A stretch of DNA of 64,000 nt from UBA1740 sp045539995 (GTDB lineage Bacteria > Bacillota > Clostridia > Oscillospirales > CAG-272). Under the pieces are notes generated by a model. That model was not told the origin of the DNA. It saw nothing but the letters and a program-made list of their open reading frames with translations, and did no database searches. The stretch is taken from NCBI GenBank assembly GCA_045539995.1, contig JAZQGJ010000028.1:7748-71747 (forward strand). Direction: 5' to 3'. Shown piece by piece: positions 52,622 to 61,004 of the stretch. The position numbers and the translations under genes were made by a program. Within the stretch, counting starts at the first letter, position 1. Every line of letters starts with the position of its first letter.

Positions 52622-54166
52622 ATGAAGAATAATAAAAGACTTTTGAAATTTATCTATAACGGGCTTGTCCTCACCGTAGCCGCCATAATTATGCGTACGG
52701 TCTCTGTTTCCTTCAACGCCTACGTAACTGCGAGAGTAGGCGCTGAGGGCATAGGACTCTTTACGCTAACCCTAAGCATTTACGGCTTCGCCGTTACCTT
52801 TGCTACATCGGGCGTGAATTTGGCGTCAACCCGTCTTATAGCGGAGGCAATGGCGAGAGAGGACGGGAGAGGGGCGAAAAAGGCGCTGAGAGCCTGTCTT
52901 ATCTACTCATTTATTTTTGGCTCGCTCTCATCGCTTTGTCTCTTTTTTGGCGCAGAGTTTATAGGGAGATCCTTGCTTTCGGACGTAAGAACGATACCGT
53001 CCTTGCGCTTGCTTTCATTAAGTCTTGTTCCCATTTCGCTCTCCTCAAGCTTGAACGGATACTTTACCGCAGTACGCAGGGTATCAAAAAATGCCGCCTG
53101 TCAGCTTTTTGAACAGGCGCTTAAAATTACCGTTACGGCATACGCCCTCTCGCTTTTTTTGCCTAAAGGCATTGTCTATTCCTGTATGGCGTTGGTCGGC
53201 GGTGGAGCCGTAGCCGAATTTGGCTCTTTTTTCTTTTTGCTTTTGGAGTATATAGTAGACAGGCATATTCACGGCAAAGAGCTTCCCGTATCTTTTTCCG
53301 AAAAGAATAAAAAAACAAGAGTCGTAAGAGAGCTTTTATTCATATCTATACCCGTTGCGCTCAGCGCGTACGTGCGTTCAGCGCTTGTTACTGTAGAGCA
53401 TATTCTTATACCGAAAACACTCTCGGAGAGTGGCGCTTCAAGAGGCGCGGCGCTCGCTTCATACGGAAAATTGCACAGTATGGCTTTACCTATCGTGCTT
53501 TATCCTATGGCGGCGCTTTCGGCATTTGCAGGGCTTCTTATCCCCGAATTTGCCGAAAAAACTGCCGAAAAGGATGAAAAGGCGCTCTCTGATATGGCGC
53601 AGAACGCAATACACTATACTCTCATTTTTTCTCTCGGCTGCGCGGGCATTTTAGCCGTTTTCGGCGCGCCTCTCGGCGCTTTGATATATAATTCACGCGA
53701 AGCAGGCTTGTATATATCCCTGCTTTCGCCTGTCATTCCCGTAATGTACCTTGATCACGTGACCGACGCTATGCTGAAGGGGATCGGGCGTCAGGTGTAT
53801 TCTATGGTGGTGAACATTTCCGACTCTATTCTCAGTATCCTGCTCGTACTGCTCATTCTTCCGAGAATGGGGGCAGTGGGCTACGTGCTCGTGATCATCA
53901 TAGCAGAGGTGTTTAATTTTTCCTTAAGCATTACAGGTCTTACGGGCGCGCTTTCTGTTAAGCTCGATTTTGTGCGTTCGCTTCTGCTTCCGCTTTCCGC
54001 AGCTTTTGCGTCGGGCGCCGTTTGCCGACGGCTGCCTCTTGGCGAAAACGCCCTTGGGCTGTGCGTGAAAATTATCCTTTGCGTTCTTCTATATCTTTTT
54101 GCCGTAATTTTGTCCGAAAAAGCCTTTTCTAAGAGAAAAATCAAAAAAAGAAAAATATGCACTTAA
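52622..54166 (+). CDS. spoVB: Stage V sporulation protein B-like flippase
   Basis: A 514-residue MurJ/SpoVB-family transporter with about 14 helices. The opening LLKFIYNGLVLTVAAIIMRT and GAEGIGLFTLTLSIYGFAVT are SpoVB-like. The family moves lipid-linked wall or polysaccharide precursors across membranes; SpoVB acts in spore cortex formation. The ribosome site is weak. A capsule flippase is the alternative, given the polysaccharide genes in this window. Confidence 0.85.
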   Translation: MKNNKRLLKFIYNGLVLTVAAIIMRTVSVSFNAYVTARVGAEGIGLFTLTLSIYGFAVTFATSGVNLASTRLIAEAMAREDGRGAKKALRACLIYSFIFGSLSSLCLFFGAEFIGRSLLSDVRTIPSLRLLSLSLVPISLSSSLNGYFTAVRRVSKNAACQLFEQALKITVTAYALSLFLPKGIVYSCMALVGGGAVAEFGSFFFLLLEYIVDRHIHGKELPVSFSEKNKKTRVVRELLFISIPVALSAYVRSALVTVEHILIPKTLSESGASRGAALASYGKLHSMALPIVLYPMAALSAFAGLLIPEFAEKTAEKDEKALSDMAQNAIHYTLIFSLGCAGILAVFGAPLGALIYNSREAGLYISLLSPVIPVMYLDHVTDAMLKGIGRQVYSMVVNISDSILSILLVLLILPRMGAVGYVLVIIIAEVFNFSLSITGLTGALSVKLDFVRSLLLPLSAAFASGAVCRRLPLGENALGLCVKIILCVLLYLFAVILSEKAFSKRKIKKRKICT

Positions 54167-54211
54167 TGCTTTTTTTGCATAGTTTTACACTCTTTTATTT
54201 TGTGTTTGCTA

Positions 54212-54240
54212 TTGACTTTTGTTGAAATTTGCTGTATAAT
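54212..54240 (+). promoter_or_regulatory. Promoter of the CNNM/CorC pair
   Basis: TTGACT (54212-54217), 17-base spacer, TATAAT (54235-54240). Confidence 0.8.
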
Positions 54241-54304
54241 ACGGTATATGCTATGATACCCGAAGCATATATTTCACAGAATAAAGGAGTGTGGTTTACA
54301 ACTC

Positions 54305-55672
54305 ATGGGTACTGATGGGTGGTTACTTACCATCATTTACGTCCTGCTCGTTATGCTTTCCGCTTACTTCTCGGCAGTCGAGAGCGCCTTTGCGGGAATG
54401 AACCGAATCAGGATTAAAAATCTTGCTGAAAACGGAGACCGACGTTCAAAGTCTGCGTTATACATATCCGAGCACTTTGACAGAACGCTTTCCACAATTC
54501 TTATTTGTAACAACCTTTCTAACGTAGGCGGCGCGTCTATCGCTACCGTCATTTCGTTTAAGGTTTTTCAGATGCTTAAGGATAGTGGGACGGTTAATTT
54601 GAACGAAGCTGCTGAGACTGCTATCGCTACGGCAGTTACGACGATAATCGTGTGCATAGCGGGAGAAATTTTACCGAAAAACTATGCGAATACAAACAGC
54701 GATAAGGTGGTCCTCGCGACTGCGACCTCGCTGAGAGCGATTATGGTTATCACTTTCCCCATCGCTATAATTTTCACAGGTATTACCCGTTTCCTGACCT
54801 CATTCTTTAAGGCAGAGGAGGAGCCGACGGTTACCGAAGAGGAGCTTTCCACTATCATCGAAAACGTAGAGGACGAGGGAATTATCGACGAGGAGCAGAG
54901 TGATTTGCTTCAGTCGGCGCTTGAATTTTCCGAGACCACCGTAGCCGACGTGCTTACAGTCCGCGACGACATAGTGAGCGTTGACGTTTCCATGTCAAAC
55001 GAAGAAATTCTTAACGTTATCAGTAATAACAAGTATTCCCGTTTGCCCGTTACCGACGGCGACACCGATAATATCATCGGAATACTTATTTCTAAAAAAT
55101 TTCTTTCGAGGTATATTTCAAAAGAAGATTTTTCTGTACGTGAAATTATGACTAAGCCGTATTTTGTGACTCTTGACGCAATAATTGACGACGAGCTCAA
55201 GAAAATGAGCCACGAGAAAAATTATATGGCGATAGTTAAAGATAAGTCGGGTAAGACGTTAGGCATTACAACCATTGAAGACTTCCTTGAGGAATTAGTA
55301 GGAGAGATTTGGGACGAGGACGACGTCGTAAACGATGACTTCATCAAGCTCGGCGGAAATCGCTTTGAGGTAAGCGGTAGCTTCGCCTTTGCAGAGATGA
55401 TAAAGGAAATCGGATACGATATCGACGTGTCGGATTACGAGAATAAGTCGGTACAGTCCTGGATCTTGCAGACCCTTGCTCATATGCCTGAGGAGGACGA
55501 GGAGTTTGAGTGGAATGATTTGACAGTCACTGTGCTCGAGCTTGACGAAAACCGCATTAAAAAGGTCGAGGTAAAGCTGAATACGCCCGAGCTTGAGATT
55601 TCTTCCGATGAAAACGTAGAAGAAGTCGAAGAAGCAACAAGCGATGAGCAGAAGGAGGCGGCTTCGATATGA
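54305..55672 (+). CDS. CNNM/CorC (HlyC/TlyC) family membrane protein, first copy
   Basis: A 455-residue protein. The DUF21/CNNM membrane domain is at about 1-185 with VESAFAGMNRIRIKNLAENG, two CBS domains lie at about 210-335 and a CorC_HlyC domain lies at about 350-430. The family is linked to magnesium or other divalent-cation export. The acidic tail (about 433-455) is long. The AAGGAG site is about 15 bases from the ATG, further than usual, and no better in-frame start was seen. It overlaps the second copy by four bases. Confidence 0.88.
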   Translation: MGTDGWLLTIIYVLLVMLSAYFSAVESAFAGMNRIRIKNLAENGDRRSKSALYISEHFDRTLSTILICNNLSNVGGASIATVISFKVFQMLKDSGTVNLNEAAETAIATAVTTIIVCIAGEILPKNYANTNSDKVVLATATSLRAIMVITFPIAIIFTGITRFLTSFFKAEEEPTVTEEELSTIIENVEDEGIIDEEQSDLLQSALEFSETTVADVLTVRDDIVSVDVSMSNEEILNVISNNKYSRLPVTDGDTDNIIGILISKKFLSRYISKEDFSVREIMTKPYFVTLDAIIDDELKKMSHEKNYMAIVKDKSGKTLGITTIEDFLEELVGEIWDEDDVVNDDFIKLGGNRFEVSGSFAFAEMIKEIGYDIDVSDYENKSVQSWILQTLAHMPEEDEEFEWNDLTVTVLELDENRIKKVEVKLNTPELEISSDENVEEVEEATSDEQKEAASI

Positions 55673-56943
55673 AACAGCATATAGGTATAATTATATTTTT
55701 ATTCGTTCTGCTTCTGTTTTCCGCATTCTTTTCGGGTACGGAAATCGCATACACCTCGGTAAATAAGCTCCGTCTGGACTCACTTGCCGAGAACGGAAAA
55801 AAGAGCGCTTTTCGCGCAAAGAAGATAATCGACGATTTCTCACGCGCGCTCGGTACGTTGCTCGTAGGAAATAATCTTGTAAACATAACCATTTCTACCG
55901 TTTCCACAATGCTTGTCGCGCAGCTTTTGGGCGATGCGGCAAAGGCGGCGGCTATCGTCACGTTTGCCGTAACGCTAATTATTCTTATCTTTGGCGAGAT
56001 ACTGCCGAAGACTCTTGCCAAGCGCTTTTCACTCGCGTTTTCCTGCGCTGTAGCGCTTCCTTTGAGAGTAATAATGATAATCCTTTCCCCAATCACAGCG
56101 CCCTTTAACGCTATAGCAAGAGGAGCTCTTTCGCATTGGGAAAGCAAGGAGGACAAACTTCCCACCGTTACCGAGGAAGAGCTTTCAGGAATTATCGAGA
56201 CGGTTGAGGAGGAGGGCGTTATAGACGAGGACAAGGGTGACTTGCTCCAGTCTGCGCTCGAATTTTCGGATATAAGCGTTGGAGAAATACTCACTCCAAG
56301 AATAGATATGGTAGCAATAGACGTGGACGCAGATTTAGAGGATACCATAAAGGTGGCTTTAAATTCGCCCTTCTCGCGTCTGCCCGTTTATGAGGGCGAC
56401 GTCGATCATATAATCGGCGTCTTATACGTAAACAGGCTCTTGAAGCGTGTTGCTATAGGCAAGGAATTCAATTTACGCGATATTCTCTTTGAGCCCTGCT
56501 TCTTCCATAAAACAATGAAGCTGCCCGTAGTTCTTTCGGAAATGCGCCGACTTCATATTCATATCGCCGTGGTAATAGACGAGTATGGCGGAACTATGGG
56601 TGTTGTTACTATGGAGGATATCTTGGAGGAGATTGTTGGTGACATCTGGGATGAAAGCGATGAAATAAAGGTCGATTTTATCGAGAAGTCTGAAGGCAAC
56701 TATGAGGTCAACGGCTCTGCTAACATTTATGACTTCCTTGAATTTATAGAGCTTGACAACCGCGATTTCGAGAGCGAATATACGACTGTCGGAGGCTGGA
56801 TAGTGGAAATGCTGCAGGCAAATCCCGCTGAAGGCGACAGCTTCGAATACAAGAATATTTACGTAATCGTAACCGAGGTAAAGGACAATATAGTAAACAA
56901 GGCGACTGTTGTCGTAAAACAGGAAACGCCTGAAGAGGAATAA
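55669..56943 (+). CDS. CNNM/CorC (HlyC/TlyC) family membrane protein, second copy
   Basis: A 424-residue paralogue of the preceding protein with the same layout. The membrane domain holds GTEIAYTSVNKLRLDSLAEN (first copy: VESAFAGMNRIRIKNLAENG), CBS domains lie at about 205-330 and the CorC domain at about 340-415. GGAGG precedes the ATG. The tandem pair may form a heteromer or serve different ions. Confidence 0.88.
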   Translation: MKQHIGIIIFLFVLLLFSAFFSGTEIAYTSVNKLRLDSLAENGKKSAFRAKKIIDDFSRALGTLLVGNNLVNITISTVSTMLVAQLLGDAAKAAAIVTFAVTLIILIFGEILPKTLAKRFSLAFSCAVALPLRVIMIILSPITAPFNAIARGALSHWESKEDKLPTVTEEELSGIIETVEEEGVIDEDKGDLLQSALEFSDISVGEILTPRIDMVAIDVDADLEDTIKVALNSPFSRLPVYEGDVDHIIGVLYVNRLLKRVAIGKEFNLRDILFEPCFFHKTMKLPVVLSEMRRLHIHIAVVIDEYGGTMGVVTMEDILEEIVGDIWDESDEIKVDFIEKSEGNYEVNGSANIYDFLEFIELDNRDFESEYTTVGGWIVEMLQANPAEGDSFEYKNIYVIVTEVKDNIVNKATVVVKQETPEEE

Positions 56944-57018
56944 AAGAGGTAAATTAGTAATGAAAGCAAACGCAATTACAAAAAACGAAAATGCTTTTAT
57001 GAATCTAATAAGCTGTTC

Positions 57019-57049
57019 AAAAAGGGATAGTCATGCGCTATCCCTTTTT
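57019..57049 (+). terminator. Terminator after the CNNM/CorC pair
   Basis: AAAAAGGGATAG (57019-57030) and CTATCCCTTTTT (57038-57049) form a perfect 12-pair stem around TCATGCG. The right arm ends in the T-run. Confidence 0.85.
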
Positions 57050-57097
57050 CACTTGTAAATAAATGTTTACAAAAATGGAAGAAATGAGGATGAAACA

Positions 57098-58840
57098 ATG
57101 GAAAATATTATGACAATTTTAGCTGACTCAAACGCCAAGCTCGCGGCAAACGAGGAAATAACGTTTAACAACCTTAACAAGCTTTATAACTATCAGTTAA
57201 AATGTGAGAAAAACGAGATTTATTATCTTATAGAGACCTTCTGGAATGAATACAACTCAAAGCTGGGTATAGACATAAGAGACTCTTTATATGAGGTAGG
57301 CACAGGCGTGGTAGAAGTATATTTCGAAGACGTTTCGGATACAGTGACAGGGAAAAAGGCATATGAATACGTAGCGGGCGAGGACGTTCATTTCAAGCTT
57401 GAATTACGCCAAAAGGAGACAAATATACTCTTTCCGTGCTCGTCTTTCTCATATATCTACAGAATTGACGGCGTAGTGGATGAGGACAATAACACAGTCG
57501 ATTATACGGGAACTCAATCGGGCGAAAGTGGCATATTTACTCTTACTATTCCTGCGAGTGAAATAAATAAATCACCATTACTCCAAAGAGGAAAGGGCGT
57601 TGTTATAGAGCTTCTTGTGGAAGCTTTTTCTACAGAGGATACCATTATCTGCGAGGGCGGCGCTACCTTAAAGGGCTATGCTGGAGGCGCGGCAGTAAAC
57701 TTCAAGGATATTAAGGCGACGCAAGAAAAGCCCTCGGATTATGAAGCCTTCTGGGCAGAGCAGATAGAAAGAGTAAAGAATACGGACCCGACAGACGCAA
57801 CCGTGCCCACAGAGAAAACAAGATATTCAGCGATAGGCGAGCACCCCGACATTCTTCTCTATGACGATATAGACCTCACCAACTATTTTCATATAAAGAA
57901 ATTTGATAAAGCCCTGCTTAGTAGCTACAGAGAAAAGGGGCTTTCCTCGGCAGAGGACTCTTGCCTCGATTTATTCGATATTTATGAGATATACTTGAAA
58001 GCGCCCGGTCCAAACCCTGCGACTGGAATACTTACAATTCCCAAAAACAAGACAGGACTTGACGCCAGATTTGGCTTTGCGGGCTACGGTGTTTCCGCGC
58101 CCTCGGTATCACTCAATGACTCGGTTATATCCTTTCACGCAACGCATCACGGATACCCATGCGGACTCTCTCGGGATGAGTATTACACTGAGCTGTACGC
58201 CAAGGTTTTAAATTCCTACGGAACGGCGGTGGGAAGACCTAACAGCACTTATAAAAATAAGGACGACTGTTACATTCTCTATATGTTTTTGCGCAATTTA
58301 CAGGCAGTTCGCTTTATAGACGAGTGTAAAAGTAAGGATATAAGAGCTCTTGATACAGACTCGGCGCTTTATGATTTGTACGCCAATCTAAAAAGAGCCT
58401 TTAGCGGAAGCATAACCCTCTGGGGAGGAAGTATGGGCGGCTATCAGACCTTGGGCATATCAGCTCTTTCGGCTATGGCAGGATACAACGTAGTAATGAC
58501 CCATTCTTTAGTGTCCGCATTCTGCAACAATTCGGGATATACTAAAGAGGGCAGAATAAACAACATTTTCGGCGTGTATTATGAAGATAATATGGATTAT
58601 TTTGACGGCGTGTTCTTTGCTGAATATATAAAATCCGAGATTGCCTTTTCACAGGTAGCCTTCGGGGACTATACGTGCCCGCCGTCGGGTATCATAGCGG
58701 CATATAATGCGGTAAAAAGCAAGAAGACTATGAATCTTTACCAGAATTCACAGCACGACTATTGGCCCACACGGGTAATTAACGGCATAGAAAAGCATAC
58801 AAACCCTGTTTATACTTTTAAATCCGAGTCAAAAATATAA
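57098..58840 (+). CDS. CE7-like acetyl esterase with N-terminal extension
   Basis: A 580-residue protein. An N-terminal part (about 1-210) is beta-rich after a helical start and is not recognised. The C-terminal part (about 225-575) resembles acetylxylan esterase/cephalosporin deacetylase (CE7). The nucleophile Ser lies in TLWGGSMGGYQTL (about 445), the Asp in FGDYTCPPSG (about 524) and the His in NSQHDYWP (about 552). No signal peptide is present, so deacetylation of imported oligosaccharides in the cytoplasm is likely. GAGGATG lies before the ATG. Confidence 0.8.
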   Translation: MENIMTILADSNAKLAANEEITFNNLNKLYNYQLKCEKNEIYYLIETFWNEYNSKLGIDIRDSLYEVGTGVVEVYFEDVSDTVTGKKAYEYVAGEDVHFKLELRQKETNILFPCSSFSYIYRIDGVVDEDNNTVDYTGTQSGESGIFTLTIPASEINKSPLLQRGKGVVIELLVEAFSTEDTIICEGGATLKGYAGGAAVNFKDIKATQEKPSDYEAFWAEQIERVKNTDPTDATVPTEKTRYSAIGEHPDILLYDDIDLTNYFHIKKFDKALLSSYREKGLSSAEDSCLDLFDIYEIYLKAPGPNPATGILTIPKNKTGLDARFGFAGYGVSAPSVSLNDSVISFHATHHGYPCGLSRDEYYTELYAKVLNSYGTAVGRPNSTYKNKDDCYILYMFLRNLQAVRFIDECKSKDIRALDTDSALYDLYANLKRAFSGSITLWGGSMGGYQTLGISALSAMAGYNVVMTHSLVSAFCNNSGYTKEGRINNIFGVYYEDNMDYFDGVFFAEYIKSEIAFSQVAFGDYTCPPSGIIAAYNAVKSKKTMNLYQNSQHDYWPTRVINGIEKHTNPVYTFKSESKI

Positions 58841-58910
58841 GAGAAATTGACATAAAGAGCGTGAAAAAACGCGAGTCGGTTAAAGCGAAATTTATTTAAT
58901 CTATTTACTG

Positions 58911-58939
58911 TTGATTTTTTGTCATATTTGTGATATACT
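58911..58939 (+). promoter_or_regulatory. Promoter of the MutS-like gene
   Basis: TTGATT (58911-58916), 17-base spacer, TATACT (58934-58939). Confidence 0.65.
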
Positions 58940-58970
58940 TATTTTATTATGAATTAGGCAGGTGAAATTT

Positions 58971-60581
58971 ATGGAAAATTCCTTTTTGAGCTTGATATAT
59001 CCGAGCGAGCAGTCAAAATCTGATCATTCGCTTGTGTCCTCCTTGCCGAATATAAGAGATGAGGTTTGCGAGGAATTAGGGCTTTCACGTATTTTTTCAT
59101 TGAAAAACAGCGATATAAGATATTTTTTCACCTGTGACCGAGAAGTAATTGAATACAGGCAGGAGGCCCTTGCCGATATTATGAGCATTTCCGAGCTTTC
59201 GGAAACGTTAAACCGAGCGTTGCCCATACTTTTCGATATTACCGAGCTTCGCCGTCTGGATAATTCAAAAACACTTTCGGCAGGCGAGTCCTATCTTTAC
59301 AGTATAACCGAAATAGAGCTTTACGTAAGCTGTGTCGATACTCTCTACGAGGGGCTTTCGTCTGTTTCCGACAGGCTGAAGAGCAGAGCCTTTATTCATT
59401 TTTGTGAAGTAATTACTCACCTTGCGCAAAGCCATTATTACAAGGAGCTTAATAAAAAGCTATCTGCCCTCGCCTCGCGTGTTCACGAGGTTAAAAGCAT
59501 TACTGTGGGAGTCAACCTCGACGCTCAGCTTCGTCCCTATGAGGCAGGTGTCATATCTGTCAACGCAGAGAATTTTAAGTCGGGAAAGATGCTCGATAAA
59601 ATTCTGCGTATGAGCTTTAAGAATGATTCTATGACCTGTATTGCGCCCTTAGTTCCTTTCGGCAAGGGGCAGTCGGATAATAGAAGGGAAGCGCTCATCG
59701 GAGCGTTCAACTCGGCAGTCGAGGAGGTTTTTCGTTCCTCCGTTCGTTCTTGGCGCGTGATAGTAGACGAATACGTTTTGGACAACACCGATTTTCTTTT
59801 GAAAATTTTGCCCGAAATAGAGTTCATTACAAAGGCGGGCGAGCTTATGCGAGCGCTAAAGGAAAAGAACTGTCCCTTGTGTATCCCCGAGATTTTCCCC
59901 ATGTCGGAAAAGCGCTTTGAAGCAAAGGGCCTTTATAACCCCGATGTCGCTATGCAGATAGACGACGAGATAGTCACAAACGATTTTAAATTTGATGATA
60001 ACGGTAGATTTTTCGTGCTTACAGGTCCCAACCGAGGTGGAAAGTCGGTTATCACCTGTGCGCTCGGAATTGCTCAGGCTATGGTTCAGCTCGGGCTTTA
60101 TTTGCCGGCTATAAGTGCTAAAATAAGCCCCGTTGATGCTATTTTTACGCATTTTCCCGACGGCGCTGAGACTACTATAGATAAGGGTAGGCTTGGCGAG
60201 GAATGCGCGAGATTGCACGAGATTTTTGCTTCTGTGAGCGAGAACAGCATGGTATTACTCGACGAGTCGCTTTCCTCTACGGGCTCATATGAAGCGTCTT
60301 ATATTGCCGCCGAAATGCTCGCAGGACTCAGCGTTTGCCGTTGCCGAGGCATCTTTTCGACGCATTTGCACGAATTGGCGTCCTCAATAGATGCTATAAA
60401 CGAGCGTTCGCTTTCCGAGGGGGGCATAAGGATTGATACTCTGGTGGCAGGAATAGAGGAAGGAAAGCGTTCCTTCAAGATAATTCGCGCTAAGCCTGAC
60501 GGAAAGAGTTATGCGAGAGATATTGCGGAAAAATACGGACTTTCGTTCGAGGAAATCAAAAAAACAGTAGAGCAGCGCTAA
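58971..60581 (+). CDS. MutS-like ATPase without the mismatch-binding domain
   Basis: A 536-residue protein with the helical lever/clamp region (about 40-320) and ATPase domain of MutS. Walker A is VLTGPNRGGKSVI (about 350), Walker B is MVLLDESLSST (about 425), and STHLHEL follows. The Phe-x-Glu mismatch-recognition domain of MutS1 and the Smr domain of MutS2 are both absent. It belongs to the short MutS-related proteins of unknown role. The ATG at 58971 follows GCAGGTG; a GTG at 58962 is ignored. A role in recombination is possible but unproven. Confidence 0.83.
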   Translation: MENSFLSLIYPSEQSKSDHSLVSSLPNIRDEVCEELGLSRIFSLKNSDIRYFFTCDREVIEYRQEALADIMSISELSETLNRALPILFDITELRRLDNSKTLSAGESYLYSITEIELYVSCVDTLYEGLSSVSDRLKSRAFIHFCEVITHLAQSHYYKELNKKLSALASRVHEVKSITVGVNLDAQLRPYEAGVISVNAENFKSGKMLDKILRMSFKNDSMTCIAPLVPFGKGQSDNRREALIGAFNSAVEEVFRSSVRSWRVIVDEYVLDNTDFLLKILPEIEFITKAGELMRALKEKNCPLCIPEIFPMSEKRFEAKGLYNPDVAMQIDDEIVTNDFKFDDNGRFFVLTGPNRGGKSVITCALGIAQAMVQLGLYLPAISAKISPVDAIFTHFPDGAETTIDKGRLGEECARLHEIFASVSENSMVLLDESLSSTGSYEASYIAAEMLAGLSVCRCRGIFSTHLHELASSIDAINERSLSEGGIRIDTLVAGIEEGKRSFKIIRAKPDGKSYARDIAEKYGLSFEEIKKTVEQR

Positions 60582-60636
60582 AAATGTTGTTTTTGCAAAA
60601 ATAATTAAAAAAATTATAAAAACATATTGACAAACT

Positions 60637-60665
60637 AAAATAAATGATATATAATATGTGTGTGA
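60637..60665 (+). promoter_or_regulatory. Perfect consensus promoter of the orphan peptide gene
   Basis: TTGACA (60637-60642), 17-base spacer, TATAAT (60660-60665). Both boxes match consensus exactly, one of only two such sites in the window. Confidence 0.9.
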
Positions 60666-60715
60666 ATAATGTTTAGATGAAATCTCGTTGATTTTATATA
60701 TTTTTGGAGGGGTCT

Positions 60716-60844
60716 ATGTTTATTGAGGAAAAAGAATATAGAAAACCGCAATTCGAATTAATTATAATTGAGACTGTAGATATAATGAATATTTCTATAG
60801 GAGATAACAACGTAGGTTCTGACGATATATTTGGCAATGCGTAA
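60716..60844 (+). CDS. Orphan 42-residue peptide with YxxP leader-like motif
   Basis: A short gene with GGAGGGG five bases before the ATG, a perfect promoter about 50 bases upstream and a strong terminator after it. The peptide starts MFIEEKEYRKPQFELIIIET, continues VDIMNISIGDN, and ends SDDIFGNA. Tyr8-x-x-Pro11 followed by Phe13 resembles the leader motif that lasso-peptide (RiPP) recognition domains bind. The tail is Gly/Asn/Asp-rich and has no Cys. No modifying enzyme lies nearby. Function is unknown. Confidence 0.65.
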   Translation: MFIEEKEYRKPQFELIIIETVDIMNISIGDNNVGSDDIFGNA

Positions 60845-60886
60845 TTCGTTCTTGGCGGTATAGACTTTATCAGAAAATTACATATT

Positions 60887-60916
60887 AAAAAGAGCAGAAA
60901 AAATTCTGCTCTTTTT
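60887..60916. terminator. Terminator of the orphan peptide gene
   Basis: AAAAAGAGCAGAA (60887-60899) and TTCTGCTCTTTTT (60904-60916) are a perfect 13-pair stem around AAAA. T-runs lie on both strands, so it could work both ways. Confidence 0.88.
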
Positions 60917-60959
60917 GCTGTTCTATGCGTTTGCACTTTGCTTTGAAAAAAGAGAAAAA

Positions 60960-60987
60960 CAGCCTGTCGATAAAAATTGACAGGCTG
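60960..60987 (-). terminator. Minus-strand terminator of serC-serA
   Basis: CAGCCTGTC (60960-60968) and GACAGGCTG (60979-60987) are perfect arms. On the minus strand TTTTTCTCTTTTTTC follows, directly after the serA stop. Confidence 0.88.
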
Positions 60988-61004
60988 ATATTTGTTTTTG
61001 TATC

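Noticed and set aside
56959..57057. Micro-frame MKANAITKNEN of 32 codons with GAGGTAA upstream
   Set aside because: It reads through the perfect terminator at 57019-57049, so the end of the product would be encoded by the hairpin. A leader peptide is unlikely.
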